63,113 nucleotides of DNA from Entrophospora sp. SA101 (lineage: Eukaryota; Glomeromycota; Glomeromycetes; Entrophosporales; Entrophosporaceae), in NCBI GenBank assembly GCA_958430865.1, contig CAUDNR010004194.1:1-63113 (forward strand), given 5' to 3'. Position 1 is the first letter of the stretch, and every line of letters begins with the position of its first letter. The translations under genes were made by a program, and so were the position numbers. The notes below the pieces were generated by a model, which did no database searches, had not been told where the DNA came from, and was given only the letters and a program-made list of their open reading frames with translations. Positions 1 to 11,277 of this stretch are shown here, one piece after another.

Positions 1-219
1 TTATGATTATTTGAAATGTTTATGACTATTTGAAATGTTTAAGACTATTCGAAATTCCATCCATTACCAAAAGTCATAATTCTTTTTGATATTTGATTAT
101 TCAAAAAGGGGGTTAATGAACAAAATACTACTTGTATTGATAAATAAAAGACTTTGCTCTTGAAGGTAAGCATTATTTTTTTCATTAAATAATAATTTTT
201 ATTGTGTTCATTAAGAAAA

Positions 220-2490
220 TTAATTAGAGCTAGCACTAGCAATTTCAGCTGCTTGTTTTTTGTGATAAGAACTAAACCTAGATATCCATGACTTGATTTG
301 TTGGAGAGAAGGAATATTATCAGTTTCTATTTCAGTGCACACTTGAAGATTTTTTAACATATCTTCAGGTGAAAATTTTTTGTTTTTTTCAATATTACCA
401 GCCAGGAACATTCCTTTTAATTCTTCGATGACTTTTAAATCAAGTCTTTTACCACCCTTTTTTCCAAATTTTTGTTTACTTCTCAAAGCAAATCCAGGTG
501 TTAATTTTTGATTTAACAAATTTTTTAAATTATTATCATCATTATTATTTATGAGCAAAAAGTTATTTATCCTATCATTATTATTAAATTGATTCAATCT
601 TTGTTTGATAACCAATTTATTTCCAGAAAAATCCAAGTCCTTTTCCTTAAGTTTGGATCTTACTTCAGGGACTGTTAATGTTTGAATGGATAGATTAATT
701 TGTGAAGGTATATTCATTTTCCATTCTGATTGAGCAGTTGTTTGGTCAATGGCTGTTGAATTTGGTTTATTCATATCATTGTTTTTGAGAAGTTTTTTTA
801 TATCTGAAACTGAGTATATTGTTGGTTTTCCATAATTAGGTATTTCATAAGCTTCTATAATTCCCTCTTTCTCATCAGTTGGCCACATGAAAGTGAAATA
901 ATTAAAAATCCCTGGAATAGTACCAACTGATATTTTTTTACTACGATCTAGAATTAATTTGGCAAATGTTGTTCCAGCAAGATCTTTATTAGAATTTGCT
1001 ATGTCTTCTCCTGTGGAAATACTATTACCTAATCTTGTATATCTAACAAAACCATGTGATAGTTGAGCATGATGAGAATCTACAATGATTTTCTGAATTA
1101 TGGTAATGACCACCATTGTCAGAAAATATCTTTATCCATTCAATGGTTTCACCTATTTGTGGTAGTACAACATCAAATGCAGATGCTGTAAACCAAGCAT
1201 CTTGTTTACCATCATCAGACCAGTGATCAAATGCTCTTATAATTAATTTATCATTATCATTTGATTTAGTTATCACCAGGATTGTATGAAGTGTCCAGCC
1301 TTCTTTTCCAAAAAAATCTTGCTTTGTTTCCCGAGAACTTTTAGGATTCACTTTCATTTTATAATCACAAACTAAAACTGCTCCATTATGAGTTAATTCA
1401 CATAATGCTGCATTAAATTGTGAATTTAAATATCTTTTACGTAGTTGATGTGACAAATAATACAAAATTTTATCCAGATATTCTTCATGTTGTTCTATGT
1501 CAATTAGGGCAAATTCTTTAACTTCATTTAAGACTAAAAATAATGATACACAATTGCTACAAAATAAACTATGTTCTTCTTTGCATTCTCCAAAAGCATA
1601 AAGAAGACAATGGTTCAAACATGGAGTATGCTCAAGGAACCCATTATTTAAAACTTTTATTTCTTCTTCCAAACCATGCTTTAAATGACATCTAATTATT
1701 TCTATTTTAGTAATCAGGTTGTTTTTTTTCTGATTCAAATAGTTGTGAATTTTTGATTGATTGAATCATGAATCAAATACTTGATAACCATAAAAATCAC
1801 AAGTTATACATAAGCCACTTAGATCTTCTTGATATTTAAATTGGCCATCCATTCTACACATAAAACTTGTTCTTTTTAATCCATTAGGATATTCTTCATG
1901 ATATTTTCCCCACATTTCTTTTTTTGTTGCCTTTAAATATCAAATTGGGTTTCCTGTTTTTGGATCAGTTTTGTAAGAACTCATATAGTTGGCTTGGTCT
2001 AAAGACCTCCTAAATTTTGTGCAAATTTTAAAAGTATAAAATCATTTCCTGTCCTACTTTTTAAAAAATAGCTCTATTAGTTGATAGGTCTTTAGTTTTA
2101 ATGTAATAGAGATTTTCTCAAAAAATTATTTGTTGTAGAATTCTATTCTTTTTTAAAACATGTTCTGCCAATTCCTAACATATTGAGATAAGTTTCTTGA
2201 CAAAGAGATGTATTGTGATCCCATTGATAGAAAGTCTTTTTGTTAGATCTGGTCCTCTTTTTAAGGCGTCTACTAGTGCTTGTTAACCCACCATCCATTG
2301 CTTTAAGTTGGGCCATTAAAAATATATCTTGTTCAGACTTGGAAAGAGCTTGGAAGGATTCCCTTAATTCTCCAAATTCTTCCTTAGGAATTCTTGAAGA
2401 ACAACTACAATTACATCCTTTTTTTAAAAAATCAATTGCTTTTTCATATTCATTAGAACCATTGTACTTATTATTACTTTTCATACACAC
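220..2490 (-). pseudogene. SAP-domain DDE-transposase-like element, copy A (decayed)
   Basis: Reads on the reverse strand from an N-terminal piece (2490-2143, with a cysteine cluster and a basic segment), through a broken middle (about 1990-1740), to two long overlapping frames (1738-1043 and 1116-220). The middle holds conserved-looking CxxC and Asp positions: a DYK motif, then SDNGGHYHNSE typical of a DDE/RNase-H catalytic core. The last frame carries a SAP DNA-binding motif (LTVPEVRSKL... GNKLVIKQRL) near residues 149-180 and a basic C-terminus. Two in-frame TGA stops (near 1770 and 1950), a +1 frameshift after the SDNGG...NSE motif and a roughly 130-base alien insert (about 1995-2130) break it. 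A transposase role is inferred from the DDE-like core, SAP motif and multicopy nature; no terminal repeats were identified. Confidence 0.7.
1995..2130. repeat. Interspersed repeat embedded in the SAP element
   Basis: An A+T-rich segment that interrupts the transposase-like frame between its N-terminal piece and the CxxC-containing middle part. The same segment occurs at the equivalent place in copy B (about 8327-8460). A diverged copy in opposite orientation stands alone at about 43715-43860, so it is likely a separate small mobile or repeat unit rather than part of the coding sequence. Confidence 0.5.
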
Positions 2491-4619
2491 TTATCCCTAT
2501 ATATATAATTTTATAATTTCATGTTCACTTTGCAGGTTTTCATTTATTTTAAAATTGAAATTGGTCTTGTGGTGACAAGCAAAATGGGCAGAAAAGAATT
2601 AAATTTGAGTGGATCTGCAAATAAATATCAGAAATATTTTCAAATATATATTCAATAATTGATATAAAAGAGAAAATAAAAATCCTCAACTGGTTCCATG
2701 AAAAATAATTATGTTAGATTTAAATTATTTATTATTACTAAAAATGGATAAGATAAATTATCTTGAGACCTGAGATTTATTGATCAACTAAAACAGATAA
2801 ACAAATAAATAAAAGATAATTATTATTATAAATAAAAAAAACATTTAACAACATTAATTCAACTAAATCTTTTTAAAAAAAGCCATCTAAACTGACAATC
2901 ACTTGTGTGATTGATTCAATCATTAAACTAAGAAACAAACAATTTCAGAATTGTTGAAATTAATGCCATTACAAAGGTGAAATAAAATAATAACCTTTAA
3001 ATATAATTAGTTATATAGATAAAAAATAAACATGACTTAGCTTATTTAATCCTTTCATCATATGTGAATTCCTTTGTCCTCACATCCATCACAGTGATTA
3101 TTCAATACATTTGATATCATCATTGGAATAACAAACAATTGCATCACCCAAGTAGTAATAACACCAAGGCCATGCATAAATGAAACTTTTAATAATATGT
3201 GTCTACCCAGATCTCTAGGGTTCACAAGAATAAATAAATAGGGAGGATCAAAAAAAAAAATTTTCCCTTCCCATTGTATGGTTTCTTATGAATAATAAAT
3301 CTGATGTTGATCACAAGTGTCAGATTTAATAAAATTTTCCTGTCACCAACATTGCAAACGGGTGTTTTCACACCATCTCATCCCTATGGAATTTTTTCCA
3401 CAGGTGAGACACTTACAAGCTGGAAGGCTTTTGACAAAACTTCTCTTAACTTCCCCTCAGACCAGGCTTGGCTGTTTCCATACAGGCATTGATCACTGAT
3501 GAGGATCAGCATTTGTGTGATATACCTCTCTAGAATAAAGTTGGTGTCTGCAACTGGTATGAAAATTCTGCAGCTCAGGAGGGAAGTTGCTGTTTTGGTT
3601 TTTCCCTGAATTCGAGTTTTTGAGGCCTGAGTTGCTGTCTTGTCGGTGGCATGCCTGCTCACCAACAACCCTACCCCCATTTAAAAAACAAATTCAGTTG
3701 GTCAAACAAAAATTTAGAGAAACAGAAAATTTATGAATTATTTTATACAAAACATACCAAACAAAATCCGAACCATTTTATTTTACTAACATCAGAGCCC
3801 AAACACAATTTCAGGGCCACCAACCCCATTCTGAATTGCAAATTTCCTCCTGTGCTTGAAACAAGCTGCAGATTCTCATTGCTTTGATGGATTTGGATGT
3901 TTATGCACACATAATATCACAACTCTTCTGGTCACAGACAGAGCCATCCTTAGAGGTAGGATCGTTGCAGGTGACTTTTTGTCTAACATGTCAGCCTTCT
4001 CTGGTCTGGTGCTGTGTGGAAAGATTAGTGAAAAGCGTCATTGACAATTGATGCAGTCTCGGTAAACTCCAAGGCCATACTACCCCTCCCTGGAATTCTG
4101 TTGCATCATTGTATCAACAGGGGATGAAGTCAGATTAGCCTTGTGTACACGAGGAACGAGCGAATGACTGTAAGTGTTCAAGGTAGCGTGCGTGCTTCAA
4201 CACTTGCTAATTTCCGATAATCAAACGTCACATATCGAATTGTTTCTTTTCCAACAGTGTGCTGCCTTGACATTTTGTAATTATAATAATATTATTAATA
4301 TTGATTACAAAAAGCAAAATACCAATCATTCGTTTACCACCATGATGAGAATCTTATAATTACCCAGAAGATCTGCTTTGTGTTTTGATTTCAATTATAA
4401 TATTTATATAAATCAATGCAAATTAAAAAAAGTACCTCTGGTTAGTTATTAGAACCAATCATGCTAAACAACATCACTCGCGTTTTGTCATCTGTCAAAA
4501 AAATAAATTGTTTTTCCAAAAAAAAAATCAATTGCATCACGAAAAAAAAAAAAAAAAAAAGGGTTCCATAAATAAATAATTAGACGCGTTTGTGTTGATC
4601 AAATTGTTTTTTTTCAAAA
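2491..4619. other. Intergenic stretch with a GC-richer block
   Basis: No coding region with exon structure or a recognised domain was found. From about 3300 to 4170 the base composition is clearly richer in G and C than the surrounding DNA, and short open frames on both strands overlap without any family resemblance. About 3040-3230 on the reverse strand reads as a hydrophobic frame for some 50 codons but is broken upstream. Long A runs lie at 4531-4560. This could be a decayed element or a noncoding transcript unit; nothing firmer can be said. Confidence 0.4.
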
Positions 4620-6669
4620 ATGTCAAAAAAAATTCAAAGAAGAAATCAACGAATAGGAATTGCTAATGAGAATGGGTAAGTGTTGTTTATTGTAAGAATG
4701 GTGGTGGCGGTTATCGCCATCACTCGTCACTCTAGTTATTGTTAAAAGAATGGTGTTGTTACTCTAGCTAATATTATTAAAATAAATGCAAACTAATTAT
4801 TAAATTTTCATTGATTTTGTAATTGTTACAAAAAAGGGGGTTAAACGAACGTATAGAGAATGAGGATAAAGAGAACGATGATATTGACATAAAAGTATAA
4901 ATTAATATTTACTGTTCAATATTGCAAACATTGTTAAATATAAAAATAAAAAAACTTTTTTTATGCATCACTATTCTCCACAATAACCCTTTTAGAAGCG
5001 GAAAATAAAAGAATTGGAAAAAGAAATTTCTGCATTAAAACAACAATTAAAAAATACAGGTAATGAATTAAAATCATATTAATATTAATATAAAAGAATT
5101 AGTGGCATTCATGAGATTCATTAAAGGGTTACACATCAAAATCAGATGATCAACACATGATTTTTAACTTTTTTTGATGTAACCCCCTAAATCAGAAAAT
5201 ATATATATATATATATATATTCATTTATTTATTTTAAAGAGCACTTTCTGTTTTTCTTAGAAGAAAGTGATAACAACACATATACTGAAGCTATACAAAA
5301 AGCGAAGCGTATTAAACAAGAGATGCCCACACCTTCAAGTTTCTGTAGGGATGGAAAATGGGAAAAGTTTCAAAGTCCATTAATTATGAATCATCGTCCA
5401 TCTGCAGCAGCAATACCAATTACATTATACCATCCAGCATTCACTCATTTCCAGACAAACTGCTCAAAGATTAATATTGAAGATAAAGATTGCAATCAAG
5501 TCCAAGAATTTTTAAACATAATGATAAAATTTTATCCGAAAGAAGCATGCAGACTTGAAAAGTTTCGTGAATGGGCATCAAATTACTTTGGTATGCCAGT
5601 AAAAAAATTGCCACTTCCAAGGGATCATTCAGAGGCCGATATAGGTATCACCTTTTCTAAATCGAGTAATCAATTTCTTTTGTTAATTGGAGAAGGGAAA
5701 AATGAAATGGGTGATGGAAAAGGCTGTCCTTACATTCAAGCATGTAGCTCTTATGCTGAATATATTGGTGAGAATGAAGATACAAAGATGAAATATGGTC
5801 TCAATCCAGTCTTCTTACTATATTTATCTGGACCATATCTTGGAATAGCTGGTGCTGTGTTTGGTAAAGATTTCACAGTAGACCCACTTACTCCTATGGT
5901 TCTGCTTTTTTCATTAAATCATGATCCAGAAACAATGATCCACATTGTGCGTATTTTGTGTTCACTGAAGGTAGGTCTGCAGGAACTAGTAGACTACTAT
6001 CAAGATCTAGAGCTTCCATCAAATTTTGAAGAGAATGGAGGCCTTAGGCCATTCAGCTTTCCTTACTTTAGATCATTCACCTGTAACAACAAAGAAATAT
6101 CATTTCAATATATTGAACATATAGAAGGTAAAGAGCTTCTTTTCATGATCAAAGAAAATAATGATGGAAGTACTTCATGTGATGGACAAAATCAATGTTT
6201 ATTGGTTAAATTTACCTGGAGATATGGTGCAGAAGTTCATGAATTTTGTGCAAGTCAAGGAATAGCATCAACCTTAATTGCAGTGAACAATTTGCCTGGT
6301 GGTTGGAAAATGGTAATTACGAAGCCTTTGCATAATGAATTTACAACTCTTTCTTATGCTTTGAATCACATTGATGATAGACAACGGATAGAATTATTGG
6401 TTAAATTAAAAGAAATAGTTCACATCTTACATTCTGAAGGCTATGTACATGGATACTTATGTACATCAAATGTTATGATCTCCAATACCAGTGATATAAA
6501 AATCATCAATTTTGACTGGGCAGGGAGGGAAGGCAACACAAAGTACCCATATTTTCGGAATCCAAAAATTTTATGGCATCCAGGTGTAAAAGGTGGAAAG
6601 GATATTTTGAAGGAGCATGATAATTACCTCTTAGAGAAAACTTTTTTTGACTGTGATGTTAATGAGTGA
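4620..6669 (+). CDS. Coiled-coil / PD-(D/E)XK nuclease-like / pseudokinase-like protein
   Basis: Model: join(4620..4675, 4837..4894, 4996..5059, 5261..6669), about 528 aa, all GT-AG and frame-consistent; the 58-base second exon is the least certain. The N-terminus (residues 1-60) is charged and forms a Lys/Glu/Leu coiled coil. Residues about 120-300 hold a restriction-endonuclease-like core: an EAD motif (Asp186) and GEGK (Glu204, Lys206) after a hydrophobic strand. Residues about 370-500 match a fungal protein-kinase-like domain with VKF (Lys376) and HGYLCTSN. There the catalytic-loop Asp is Tyr458, and the metal-binding Asp of the DFG-like motif appears as Asn477 (NFDWAG), so phosphotransfer looks impaired. 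The nuclease-kinase architecture resembles Crinkler-type and related effector proteins of fungi and oomycetes; function is inference. It lies between two copies of a decayed transposon. Confidence 0.7.
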
Positions 6670-6894
6670 AGGGAAGGGTATTATTGAAAACCATTATTTT
6701 GGTTGTTTGTTTTTAATGAAAATCTTGTAGCATGTAAATTTAATAATCAATTTCTTTGATACTATTTACTTTTTATATATATTTGAAAAGCTAGCTAAAG
6801 CTTTTTCAAGTTTTAATTTTAGTTTTTAACTTTTTTACGAAGCCAATATATTTTTTTATGGTGGACATTTACTTTCTGTTTACATTATTTACAC

Positions 6895-8489
6895 TAGTTG
6901 TTTATGAACAAAGAATTATTTATCATATTATTATTATTAAATTGATTCAATCTTTGTTTGATAACTAATTTATTTCCAGAAAAATACAAGTTCTTTTCTT
7001 TAAGTTTAGATCTTACTTCAGGGACTGTTAATGTTTGGATGGATAGGTTAATTTGTGAAGGTATTTTCATTCTCCATTCTGATTGAGCAGTTGTTTGGTC
7101 AATGGCTGTTGAATTTGGTTTATTCATATCATTGTTTTTAAGGAGTTTTTTTATATCTGAAACTGAGTATATTGTTGGTTTTTCATAATTAGGTATTTCA
7201 TAAGCTTCTATAATTCCCTTTTTCTCATCAGTTGGCCACATAAAAGTGAAATAATTAGAAATCCCTGGAATAGTACCAACTGATGTTTTTTACTATGATC
7301 TGGAATTAGTTTGGCAAGTGATTAGCATCCAATATGTCTTCTGTGGAAATACTATTACCTAATCTTGTATATCTAACAAAACCATGTGATAGTTGAGCAT
7401 GATGAGAATCTACAATGATTTTCTGAATTATGGTAATGACCACCATTGTCAGAAAATATCTTTATCCATTCAATGGTTTCACCTATTTGTGGTAGTACAA
7501 CATCAAATGCAGATGCTGTAAACCAAGCATCTTGTTTACCATCATCAGACCAGTGATCAAATGCTCTTATAATTAATTCATCATTATTATTTGATTTGGT
7601 TATCACTAGGATTGTATGAAGTGTCCAATCTTCTTTTCCAAAAAAAACTTGTTTTGTTTCCCAAGAACTTTTAGGATTCACTTTCATTTTATAATCGCAA
7701 ACTAAAACTGCACCATTATGAGTTAATTCACATAATGCTGCATTAAATTGTGAATTTAAATATTTTTTATGTAGTTGATGTGACAAATAATACAAAATTT
7801 TATCCATATATTCTTCATATCGTTCTACATCAATTAGAGCAAATTCTTTAATTTCATTTAAGACCAAAAACAATGATACACAATTGTTACAAAATAAACG
7901 ATGTTCTTTGCATTCTCCAAAAGCATAAAGAAGACAATGGTTCAAACATGGAGTATGCTCAAGGAACCCATTATTTAAAACTTTTATTTCTTCTTCCAAA
8001 CCATGCTTTAAATGACATCTAATTATTTCTATTTTAGTAATCAGGTTGTTTTTTTTCTGATTCAAATAGTTGTGAATTTTTGATTGATTGAATCATGAAT
8101 CAAATACTTGATAACCATAAAAATCACAAGTTATACATAAGCCACTTAGATCTTCTTGATATTTAAATTGGCCATCCATTCTACACATAAAACTTGTTCT
8201 TTTTAATCCATTAGGATATTCTTCATGATATTTTCCCCACATTTCTTTTTTTGTTGCCTTTAAATATCAAATTGGGTTTCCTGTTTTTGGATCAGTTTTG
8301 TAAGAACTCATATAGTTGGCTTGGTCTAAAGACCTCCTAAATTTTGTGCAAATTTTAAAAGTATAAAATCATTTCCTGTCCTACTTTTTAAAAAATAGCT
8401 CTATTAGTTGATAGGTCTTTAGTTTTAATATAATAGAGATTTTCTCAAAAAATTATTTGTTGTAGAATTCTATTCTTTTTTAAAACATG
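6895..8489 (-). pseudogene. SAP-domain transposase-like element, copy B (truncated)
   Basis: Closely similar to about 545-2158 of copy A, on the same strand. The longest surviving frame (8065-7373) contains the Cys/His cluster and the SDNGG DDE-like motif; the frame 7241-6894 keeps the SAP motif. It shares with copy A the same two TGA stops, the same frameshift after the SDNGG...NSE motif and the same embedded repeat, so the copies derive from an already broken parent. It has further small deletions around 7290-7345, lacks the C-terminal basic region downstream of 6895, and lacks the N-terminal piece, being cut by a MITE at 8490. Confidence 0.7.
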
Positions 8490-8491
8490 TA

Positions 8492-8872
8492 CAGTGCCGG
8501 TCACAAGTACACATCCAATAAAAATAGGCTTTCCTAAAAAGGATATTCTGCAAGATAGAGAAAACTTTTTTGAAAAATCTAATCATCATTTTGTTTATCT
8601 TAAGTAAAGCTGTAAAATGGCGATTAGATTTTTTAATTCAGTTGCACAGAACTTGAGATACATCAGTTCAAAGTTCTAGCTAATTTACTATGTTTACTAT
8701 GTTTGAAGGCCAAATTGAAACATTGGACTGAGCTCGTATATGAATAATTGCCTAATTCAGAAATTTAAAAAAATTGGATATCTTAATTTGGAAATGCTTT
8801 TACTAAATTTAGAAAGATAATCAGGTTTTTTAAAAATTGAAACAATTGGATGTGTACTTGTGACCGGCACTA
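8492..8872. mobile_element. Tc1/mariner-type MITE
   Basis: The ends are terminal inverted repeats of at least 27 bases. The left end begins CAGTGCCGGTCACAAGTACA and the right end is its reverse complement apart from the outermost base. The element is flanked by TA on both sides (8490-8491 and 8873-8874), as expected of a TA target-site duplication. The 381-base interior has no coding frame, so it is non-autonomous. CAGTG at the tip with a TA duplication is typical of Tc1/mariner elements. Another copy of the same left end lies at 28672. Confidence 0.85.
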
Positions 8873-8874
8873 TA

Positions 8875-9388
8875 CTATGCTCATGAGGAATTGAGCACTA
8901 GGATAATTGCTAAATTTAGACTAATTTTTGACCATCATTAGACCTAATGTAAATTAACTTCATATTAACTATTTTTATTTAGGGATAAAAACAAATATCA
9001 TACAATTGTGATGTTAAACAAATATTATGATCCCTGAAATCCTTGGTAACACCAATGTTCACTTTGTTTGGTTTTGTTGCAGTATGCCCCATATACTAAT
9101 ACAAACATTCAAATGCGTGATAATAAACAAATAAATTTTTGTCACAAAACTCAGCCAATTCAAAAAATCCTTTAGAAAAAAATTAAAATTTGCTTCTTTT
9201 ACCAATAATCTTTTTTTTCTTTTCGCATCACTTTCTTGGTACAAGTGGGCCACTGGCTGGTCCTAAAGATCATAGGTACCCGGTCATTCATTTCAATACT
9301 TAAATAACCTGCTGCAAAGAGATATATATACTTGTATTTGATATATATTTATAGTTTGAAAAGAACTACAAGAAATTCTTATTGAAAC
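8875..9388. other. Intergenic region and promoter side of the 9.4-kb gene
   Basis: Contains a transposon-terminus-like repeat (see 9029-9095). A TATA-like run at about 9321-9350 lies 40-70 bases before the start codon at 9389. No other gene is seen. Confidence 0.4.
9029..9095 (+). repeat. Dispersed terminus-like repeat, copy 1
   Basis: Contains CACTTTGTTTGGTTTTGTTG followed by a CAGTATGCCCC tail. An inverted copy is at 14789-14853 and a forward partial copy at 62807-62850. The third copy sits just upstream of an element-like reading frame, so this is probably a solo terminal inverted repeat of a DNA transposon family. Copies 1 and 2 face each other across 5.7 kb containing two host genes, probably by chance. 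Confidence 0.6.
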
Positions 9389-10742
9389 ATGGACACCGGT
9401 GATGTACAAGTACAACATCAACCGTTCACTCAAGACCCAATAAGACAATCTTGGAGCAATAATAATTCAAATAGTAAACAAGTAAAACAACGTAAAGAAA
9501 GTAGTGATAATAGTAATAGCATTGTTAATAGCAATTACAACAATATTAATGGTAATAAAAACAAGAATGGTAAAAATTTAAATTTAATAAATGTTGAGTA
9601 TTCTCAAAATTCAACAAAGTCTTCTATCACTACTCCAAAAATTTCTCAAAATTTTATTGCTCAGCCAAAATCTGTCGCTTTTATTAATAAAAATAGTTCA
9701 CAACTAAACTCATCAAAATCTTCTCCATTACCATCATATAATAATAATAATAATTTATCAAAAAGTCCTCCTAAAAGTAACAAAAATATTATTACTACTG
9801 TACAACAAAAAACAACAAACTACAATAGATCTATTCCAAAACCACTTAATTTATCAAAAACGACCCAATTTCAAAATTTAGCAAGAGCACCACAGACTGC
9901 TACTTTTCCACAAAAAATAAATAGAAGTTATAACCTTCTAAATCCTCCTAAAACTGCCACTTTTCCAAAACATTCTAATGGATTTCCAAAAGATATCAGA
10001 CAACCCACTTTAAGGCTTCCTACTACTTCTCCCTCAACAACAAATAATTCTCAACATGCTTACACTCTAATGTGTAATGAGCAAAATTTAAATGCTTTGG
10101 AGCTAACAAGAAATATAAACTATAATTCTAACTCAATACCTGTTAGATTCACTACAGCTAATTGTCATCAAGTTGAACCAAGTCCTGGTACATCTGTAGT
10201 TGTGCTAAATCATCCTGATGATTCAGATTCACAAGGATCATCACCACCAACACCAAGATTTTTATCTTCTGAAAATTCTTCTGATTCAACTGATATTTAT
10301 GATGTATATAACATGCAATATTATCCTTATGAAGATGAGTTATTATTAGATGATAGTCAGCAGTATTACTATTACTGTCATTATGATCAATCACAAGAAT
10401 ATATTAACCCCTCAACTTCAGCTAGTAATTTACACCAACAACAATGTTCTAATATAGTTCCAGCTACAAAAGATGAAAGACGTAAAAGGTAAATATTCTT
10501 TCAAATATTTTTAATAAAATTTAAAATTTATTTAATTTTTATTTAATTTATTTAGTGTGTTTGGCGGACCAATGAAAATCCACCCAGATGCAATTCTTCC
10601 TATTCGTCAACCCAAAGGGCCTGAAATGTCAAAAAATTTTGCTACTAGAATTCGTCGTAAAGCTGTTAGCAAGCTTCATGCAGCAGCAGCTAACAGAAGG
10701 AGAAAGTCCGCAGCTGATAGGAGAAAATCTGCGATGTTTTAA
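9389..10742 (+). CDS. Intrinsically disordered protein with conserved basic C-terminus
   Basis: Model: join(9389..10488, 10556..10742), 428 aa; the 67-base intron has GTAAAT and TTTAG ends and restores frame through a split Ser codon. The first ~250 residues are Asn/Ser/Lys/Pro-rich low complexity with repeated TATFP-like motifs. Residues about 270-350 are acidic and Tyr/Gln-rich. Exon 2 encodes an ordered-looking basic tail: VFGGPMKIHPDAI, then an IRQPKGP motif, NFATRIRRKAV and an Arg/Lys/Ala-rich end. I recall similar RQPRGP...NFxTRIRxKA tails in uncharacterised conserved fungal proteins, so the tail is probably the functional part, perhaps for nucleic-acid or protein binding (inference). 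No enzyme motif is visible. Confidence 0.8.
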
Positions 10743-11133
10743 TGGCAATGATAATAATCATAATAATTAAAAAAAAATAAATTTAGAAAATATAATAGGC
10801 CGATAAATGAAATAAACAATTTATGAACAGGTAAATTATCTTATTGATGAATTAAAAAATTTATAAGTTTATTTTGGAATCAAAAGAATCACATTCTAAA
10901 TATTTTCTTCTTTTTTCAATATATTTTTTATTTATTATTCTTCTTTTTTTATGTAATATTATTATATGCATTTTTGAATATTTTAAGAAATGTAATATTT
11001 TTTTTTCTATCTTATAATTATTTTTATCTGCTTATTTATTACTTCAAAAAAACTAATAACATTCCCATATAATGAATACTGATTAACTAAATCTGCGCCA
11101 CACATAATTAATAAATGTGTGAATTTATATAAT
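10743..11133. other. Convergent intergenic region
   Basis: Extremely A+T-rich 390 bases between the stop of the disordered-protein gene and the stop of the reverse-strand kinase gene. The two genes are convergent, so both 3' ends lie here. Several AATAAA-like motifs are present (for example near 10777), and no gene is seen. Confidence 0.5.
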
Positions 11134-11244
11134 TTAATTGTTTAATTTTGATAATTTAATTTTTTTCTTTAAATTTTTGATATCAATTCTATTTTTTGGA
11201 AAATCGTTAGATAGAAAAAAAGGATCTTGCAACGCCTTAAAAAT

Positions 11245-11277
<33 letters not shown>

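Noticed and set aside
10158..10394. 78-codon reverse frame
   Set aside because: Antisense shadow of the disordered-protein exon 1.
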